Source of the DNA: 2-02-FULL-55-14 sp964534125
Lineage (GTDB): Bacteria > Bacteroidota > Ignavibacteria > UBA10030
Direction of reading: 5' to 3'
Assembly (NCBI GenBank): GCA_964534125.1
Contig: CAZHOJ010000005.1
Span: 186,001-250,000 of the forward strand
Length of the DNA stretch: 64,000 nt
Made by a program: the position numbers and the translations under genes. Numbering within the stretch: the stretch's first letter is position 1; every line of letters begins with the position of its first letter. Shown one piece after another: positions 59,456-64,000 of this stretch. The notes beneath the pieces are model-generated. The model was given only the letters and a program-made list of their open reading frames with translations. It ran no database searches and was not told the origin of the DNA.

Positions 59456-62062
59456 TCACCGCTGCCAGCGAACAGCACCGATCGCAATCTGCACATCCCA
59501 TCGACCCTCCGCCGGGGATCCATCTGCCGGTCCTACGAGGATCTGGAGAGTCTCGCACGCACTGAGGTGAGTTTCCGGCGGAGCCCCCTGGATGGATCTC
59601 ACTTTCTCCGGGAGAAAGTGAGGGTATGCATTCGGAAGCAACAATCCTTCTCCTGCTTTGAAGGAGCCGAGTGGGAACGACAGATCTGTCCATCCGCTCC
59701 CGACCGTCCCCTCTGCCGACACTACTCCGCCATCTTTCCGGAGAAGTACGATGCGTACCGGCACCTCCCTCCCGTCCACACTGCGAGCCTCCAGCACAAT
59801 CGAACCCTCCCTGGTCGCCTCACCGCCGAGCACATTCGTCAGGTGAGAGAGAGACCGTTGCAGACCTGCCCGCCACTCGCCGACCCCCGCGCCGCCGGCC
59901 CGGAGTAAGAGTGACGCCCCATCTGTCTCCCTGCCGGGACCTATGTCCGCCTGCATGCGGAGGTCGCGTGACCATCGGGGAATGGCGAGATGCTCCTGGT
60001 CACGCAACGGGTCCATTAATGTAATACTCTCTTCGTTGCCGACAATGGTCAGGTGCCAAAGGTCGTCAGCGCTGTAATCCCAATCGCCGGGTGCCCCTGC
60101 ATTGCCTGATGGGAACGTGACCGTCTCTGAACCCATCCGCACTGAGACGCAGTATTCGACGACCCCGGGATAGAGCGTTCGCGAGGTATCGGAAGCCGCA
60201 TAACGGAATCCGCTGCGCCGATCGAGTCTGAGCTTTTCGAAACCCCGCCAACCCGGCCGCCGCAGATAAAGGAACGCCTCATCGACCTCCCGCCCGGCAA
60301 CTATGTCGAACGTGAGAGGCGGTATCGCTGCCGTTCTGATCAGCTGCGGACCTCTTTGAATAACGTGGATCGCGTCCCCGGCCTCCTCGGGCCGGTACAG
60401 GCCTGCAAGAAAAACCGGACGGGTCTCCAAGAACTTCCCGACGGTCTCCTCCGGGACATCCGATGCCGTCATGAGATAGATCCCGGGGGTGACCATATGT
60501 CCGTCATCTGCGGCCACGGACTCAGCCCCCTCAGACCACGCGGTCATCTGATATTTCTTGCCAAGCCCGGCGATGCTGACCGAGATATTCCGCGACTTCC
60601 AGTACAATCGTGCTGCCTGACGCGACATGCTGCCGTTCCGGAGCGGATCTCGAAGCCAAACAACATCAGGCTCGACCTCCAGCCTCCAGACGCCCACGCC
60701 GAGCCTATCGAGGAAATATGCTCCCGTTCCGTCGTACCGCACGACGGGCGAATTTCCGACGCCGGCGATCCTTCGAAGCATTGGCATTGCTTTGGGCATC
60801 GTCGATGTGCTGTTCGAGTAGAGAAACGTTTCCGGCGTGTTCATCTCGCTCAGGTCCTCCTCAGCACTGACGCGGAAGACGTCGAATGCATTGTTCGCAG
60901 GATACGGACCGAAGGTCTTCCCGTGCGGAACGCGCCGAAAAGCCTCGCCGGCGATCATAAGACTTATTGCCTTGCCCGGGGCATACAGGAGATTCACAAA
61001 ATGGGTCGGATACTCGGTGTTGCTCCAGGCGATCTGCACAGGGTCGTAGCTGAACATCGCCGCGAACTGCATTCCCGCCTCACGGAAGCTTCTCGCCATC
61101 GCCGGATACATGTACGACCCCGGAATGTCTGCCGCATCAAACTCATAGACCAGACGCGCCTTCGATGCGAATCCATCCACACCCTCTGCGGGAATCGGAT
61201 ATGAGGCAACATTGCGCAGGTACGATCCCTGCAGCGATTGGTTGTGGACGAGGCCAGTCGGATACCATTGGAACGTCACGCCGTCGATGTTCGCACGCGC
61301 AACGGCGGGCGCCTGAATGTCGCTCCAGTTCTGGCTGATATTATAGAAGATGGGACGAAAATACCCCGCCCCGCGCATGGCGTCCACCATCTCATTGATG
61401 TAGGCGGTCGTCATCGAGCTGTCGTCAGGATGCCCCGGCTCGTTGATCACTTCCATCGCGATGATGTACGGATCATCCTTGTATGCGAGCTTCCGGTACG
61501 GATTCACATGCTGCACGAATTCGGTCAGGTACCTCACCTGTGCTTTCCGCGCTTCAGGATCGGTGACGAGTTCCTCTTTGCGCCGATGCGTCGAGAATCC
61601 GGGTGTCGGGAGGTCCGGCTCCGGCCAGCCGGTCCCCCACCACGCAATGGGCGTCAGGACCGAGACAATGCCCTTTTCGGACAACCGCAGAAGAAGGTAA
61701 TCGAGCAGATCGATATGCTCGTTCTCGAGGAGCCGGCCGGTGCTGTCCGACACTTCGCGGTCCCACACATGAATGCGATACGCGTCGAAACCAAGCCTAG
61801 CAAGGTGCTCGACATCGAGGTCGATAGCTTGTTTGTGAGACAATCCGAGCCGCTGAAGTGCGCGGTAGGAGTAGGCGAACGGGGCAGTATAGTTCACACC
61901 GAACAGCCTCACCTCCTCGCCCGTCCCGGACCAGTACATCATTCCATCCTCCCTGACCCGCGCATTCCCGCGAACTGACTGGACGTCCTGGGCAAACGCA
62001 GAAGGGAGCATCAGGATGCAGCACATTGCTGCCAGAAGGAGAAAGCGAGGGAACGGTCTCAT
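59456..62062 (-). CDS. GH5-like glycoside hydrolase, secreted
   Basis: 868 aa. A signal peptide (about 1-24) precedes a TIM barrel (about 35-420) with the acid/base in IAMEVINEPGHP (E208) and the nucleophile in LVYEFDAADI (E307), the clan GH-A pattern. Two or more beta-rich domains follow (about 480-868), which may bind carbohydrate. The closest description is a GH5-like or related GH-A enzyme; the exact family is not certain. No C-terminal sorting domain was recognised. It lies between the symporter and the GH53 gene, so galactan is a likely substrate. Confidence 0.82.
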   Translation of the reverse strand: MRPFPRFLLLAAMCCILMLPSAFAQDVQSVRGNARVREDGMMYWSGTGEEVRLFGVNYTAPFAYSYRALQRLGLSHKQAIDLDVEHLARLGFDAYRIHVWDREVSDSTGRLLENEHIDLLDYLLLRLSEKGIVSVLTPIAWWGTGWPEPDLPTPGFSTHRRKEELVTDPEARKAQVRYLTEFVQHVNPYRKLAYKDDPYIIAMEVINEPGHPDDSSMTTAYINEMVDAMRGAGYFRPIFYNISQNWSDIQAPAVARANIDGVTFQWYPTGLVHNQSLQGSYLRNVASYPIPAEGVDGFASKARLVYEFDAADIPGSYMYPAMARSFREAGMQFAAMFSYDPVQIAWSNTEYPTHFVNLLYAPGKAISLMIAGEAFRRVPHGKTFGPYPANNAFDVFRVSAEEDLSEMNTPETFLYSNSTSTMPKAMPMLRRIAGVGNSPVVRYDGTGAYFLDRLGVGVWRLEVEPDVVWLRDPLRNGSMSRQAARLYWKSRNISVSIAGLGKKYQMTAWSEGAESVAADDGHMVTPGIYLMTASDVPEETVGKFLETRPVFLAGLYRPEEAGDAIHVIQRGPQLIRTAAIPPLTFDIVAGREVDEAFLYLRRPGWRGFEKLRLDRRSGFRYAASDTSRTLYPGVVEYCVSVRMGSETVTFPSGNAGAPGDWDYSADDLWHLTIVGNEESITLMDPLRDQEHLAIPRWSRDLRMQADIGPGRETDGASLLLRAGGAGVGEWRAGLQRSLSHLTNVLGGEATREGSIVLEARSVDGREVPVRIVLLRKDGGVVSAEGTVGSGWTDLSFPLGSFKAGEGLLLPNAYPHFLPEKVRSIQGAPPETHLSACETLQILVGPADGSPAEGRWDVQIAIGAVRWQR

Positions 62063-62084
62063 AGTCTCTGCCTGTGAGTGCGGA

Positions 62085-64000
62085 TCAGCGCAGAAGCACG
62101 GCCCGCCGGGCCAAGCGCATGCCGTCGCCGGTCGATAGGATGATCGTGTAGACGCCCGAGGAGACCTGTCTCCCCGCTGCGTCGGTCCCGTCCCAGGAGA
62201 TCGTCTCGGCCTGACCAGATCCCACGCCGCTCCTCAGCGTTCGGACATGCTGACCGAGGATGTTCACGACCATGATCTCCAGAGGGACCCCTGCCTTTGC
62301 GCCGTATCGAAGAGACGTCCTGGGATTGAAGGGATTGGGGAAGTTCTGCTCCAGCTGAATGGCCGCCGGTACGTTCGGTTCTTGAGACCGGACTGAGGTC
62401 ACTCCCGTGGGATCATTGAAGAATCGCCAGAAGAGGGTCGAGTCCCGGGCAGGGACGACGATCCGCCGGTCGACGGGTAATGCTTCAAGGCCCGCCGAGG
62501 ATCCGCTTTGCACACCGAAGCGGTAGGTCAATTCCGTCCCTGCAGTGACGGCAGCCGTTGGAAGCCACCCGATCCCGGTCCAGAACGAGCCTCCCCCGAC
62601 ACTCGTCGTTTCCCGGCTCATGACGACCTTGTCTGTCCCCCAAACGGGATCTCCGAAGAACGGGGCGGGGAACTGCACATAGACCGGACCGTCAGCTGCG
62701 GGGTCGAACTGGCCTGCTGCCATCTGGCGCGCCATGTTCACCCGGAAGAGGACTCCGATAGTGTCCTGCTTCAGACCGAAGGGAGTATCCATCTGCCCCA
62801 CGGTCGACTGGCTCCAGTTGTAGTACTGCCAGGTAGCTACAGTGTCGTGCGATCCGGCAATGAATACGCGCGCATTCAGGAGCTCTCCATTGAACGGCGT
62901 GATCGGTCCTTCCCATCCTATCCGCAACGCGACGGGCTTCAGAATTGAATGGCCGGCCCAGATCTTGAACTCGATCCGGTCCCCCTCGAACATTTGGAAT
63001 GTCGTTTCCCAGTAGTCGCCCCCGATATTGACAGGGCGGATCTGCGTATCCTCTCCCCAACTGATGAGCTTCCCGTCGGGAAGGATGTTCGACCCGACGC
63101 CCTTCACCTCTCCCCGCAGCTGCATCATCCCCGATGGCCGGAGCGTGTCGCCGAGCGTCGAGGTATTGAACCGCATCGTCACCGTGATAACTTTGAGCGT
63201 ATCCGTGTCAATGAACATTCCCATCGAGGAGAGCGCGTTTCCGCTGAAATCGAACGTCGTCAGGTGCTCCCAGGCTGACCCTATCGGAGATACCGAAATG
63301 TAAGCCGGCTCCCAGTAGAAAAAGCCGAGGCCCCGCCCATTCGGGACCTGTTGAAGGATATCCCTGATCGCCATGATGAACGACTTCTGTCCTGCCGGGG
63401 AGATCGGATATCCGTCCGGAAGCTGTGTTGGGTCCACGCCGATGTTCCCATGTCCGTCGTTGAGGAATTGGGTCGTCCAGGGATAGGCAGTCTCAACGAG
63501 GATGATATCCTTCAGGTATCGGACAGCAAGGTCGTTCACATTCGCCGTCATCTGCGCGAGCGATCCATGCCACCAGGGATAGTATGACAGGCCGATGATA
63601 TCGAAGGGGACAGATTGTGCCTTCAGATTGTCATAGAACCACCTGCTTGCGCTGTTGTTCCCTCCTCTGTCGATGTGGATCATGATGCGCATCGACGTGT
63701 CCTGCGCACCGTCGTGCGCCCCCTGTATCCCGGCCTTCAGCAGCTCGCCGAATTGCTGCCATTGGGTCGGATTCTCATACTCTCCGCCGACCCTCCCGTC
63801 GTTCCACAACATCCCGGGAGTGATCTCGTTGCCGATCTGTACCATGTCGGGCACCGTCCCCTGGGCTTTGAATGCCTCCAGGACTTCCCGTGTGTATGCG
63901 TACACGCTGTCCTTCAGCTGTGCGAACGTGAGCGAGGCCCACGCTGCCGGCTTGTTCTGCTTCCCCGGATCGGCCCACCAGTCGGAGTAGTGGAAATCGA
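62085..64000 (-). CDS. GH53 arabinogalactan endo-beta-1,4-galactanase with T9SS-type domain (partial)
   Basis: The gene enters from the right edge; its N-terminus is missing and about 638 residues are visible. The start of the visible part reads DFHYSDWWADPGKQNKPAAW. MVQIGNEITPGMLW carries the acid/base and IILVETAYPWT the nucleophile of GH53, and GLSYYPWWHG is diagnostic. Two beta-sandwich domains (about 200-440 of the visible part) resemble polysaccharide-binding modules. The C-terminus has LEQNFPNPFNPRTSLRYG and a FlgD-like tail, the type A sorting signal. It cuts beta-1,4-galactan outside the cell. Confidence 0.93.
   Translation of the reverse strand, partial: DFHYSDWWADPGKQNKPAAWASLTFAQLKDSVYAYTREVLEAFKAQGTVPDMVQIGNEITPGMLWNDGRVGGEYENPTQWQQFGELLKAGIQGAHDGAQDTSMRIMIHIDRGGNNSASRWFYDNLKAQSVPFDIIGLSYYPWWHGSLAQMTANVNDLAVRYLKDIILVETAYPWTTQFLNDGHGNIGVDPTQLPDGYPISPAGQKSFIMAIRDILQQVPNGRGLGFFYWEPAYISVSPIGSAWEHLTTFDFSGNALSSMGMFIDTDTLKVITVTMRFNTSTLGDTLRPSGMMQLRGEVKGVGSNILPDGKLISWGEDTQIRPVNIGGDYWETTFQMFEGDRIEFKIWAGHSILKPVALRIGWEGPITPFNGELLNARVFIAGSHDTVATWQYYNWSQSTVGQMDTPFGLKQDTIGVLFRVNMARQMAAGQFDPAADGPVYVQFPAPFFGDPVWGTDKVVMSRETTSVGGGSFWTGIGWLPTAAVTAGTELTYRFGVQSGSSAGLEALPVDRRIVVPARDSTLFWRFFNDPTGVTSVRSQEPNVPAAIQLEQNFPNPFNPRTSLRYGAKAGVPLEIMVVNILGQHVRTLRSGVGSGQAETISWDGTDAAGRQVSSGVYTIILSTGDGMRLARRAVLLR

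Overview
The window is a GC-rich chromosomal segment of a member of the Bacteroidota/Chlorobi assemblage, most likely Ignavibacteria-like. The grounds are the C-terminal secretion domains carrying the NFPNPFN motif on two extracellular enzymes (56.1-57.3 kb and 62.1-64 kb), the zapA - 6S RNA - rny order, a COX24-like mini-protein, ribonuclease Y, and glutaminyl- and asparaginyl-tRNA synthetases used side by side. Nearly everything from 1 to 53 kb is on the minus strand. A small plus-strand island lies at 53.1-56.1 kb, and minus-strand genes resume to the right edge. No phage, CRISPR array, transposase gene or rRNA was seen.

Minus-strand layout, described left to right. 0-2.3 kb: YtxH protein (cut by the edge), COX24-like peptide, zinc-ribbon/TPR protein, HU and SppA. 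2.4-6.7 kb: thioredoxin reductase, QueG, a metallo-beta-lactamase-fold hydrolase, a two-cluster ferredoxin, a DUF309 protein and phosphoglycerate mutase. 6.7-10.3 kb: cobalamin-dependent MetH behind a candidate SAM-II-type riboswitch. 10.3-15.8 kb: a chain of touching genes (rny, coaE, class III aminotransferase, redoxin, zinc-type oxidoreductase). 15.8-23.9 kb: 6S RNA, zapA, a coiled-coil gene, pheT, pheS, rplT, rpmI, infC and thrS, a classic translation operon. In it infC appears to start at an AUC codon inside thrS, and a terminator-like hairpin lies just upstream of thrS.

24-30 kb: tRNA-Val, an aldo/keto reductase, a POT-type transporter, tRNA-Leu with tandem hairpin repeats, a GT39-like membrane glycosyltransferase, tRNA-Cys, tRNA-Gly, a CYTH protein and GreA. 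30.3-35 kb: RibBA, YajC, Tgt, VanZ-like and the NAD(P)HX repair enzyme. 35-41 kb: nuoJKLMN, the membrane half of complex I. 41-49.7 kb: an ABC exporter pair, AsnS, a small membrane protein, a deoxynucleoside kinase, FolK, FolB, GlnS and GltX.

49.7-50.9 kb is the most unusual stretch. It holds a family of hairpins, an intact tRNA-Ser(GCT) followed by a GIY-YIG nuclease gene, and beside it a decayed second copy of the same arrangement. In that copy a 5' tRNA-Ser fragment is split by a 59-bp palindromic insertion and is followed by a frameshifted GIY-YIG gene. Related hairpins lie beside tRNA-Leu. Taken together this looks like a tRNA-anchored, hairpin-rich mini-mobile system, possibly paired with GIY-YIG nucleases; that link is inference.

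50.9-57.6 kb: a lipoprotein S9 oligopeptidase, the divergent KefG-like/KefC-like potassium efflux pair, a DUF1801 protein, a secreted M14 carboxypeptidase and a zinc-ribbon mini-protein. 57.8-64 kb: a probable galactan-use locus made of a sodium/sugar symporter, a GH5-like glycosidase and a GH53 endo-galactanase that runs off the right edge.
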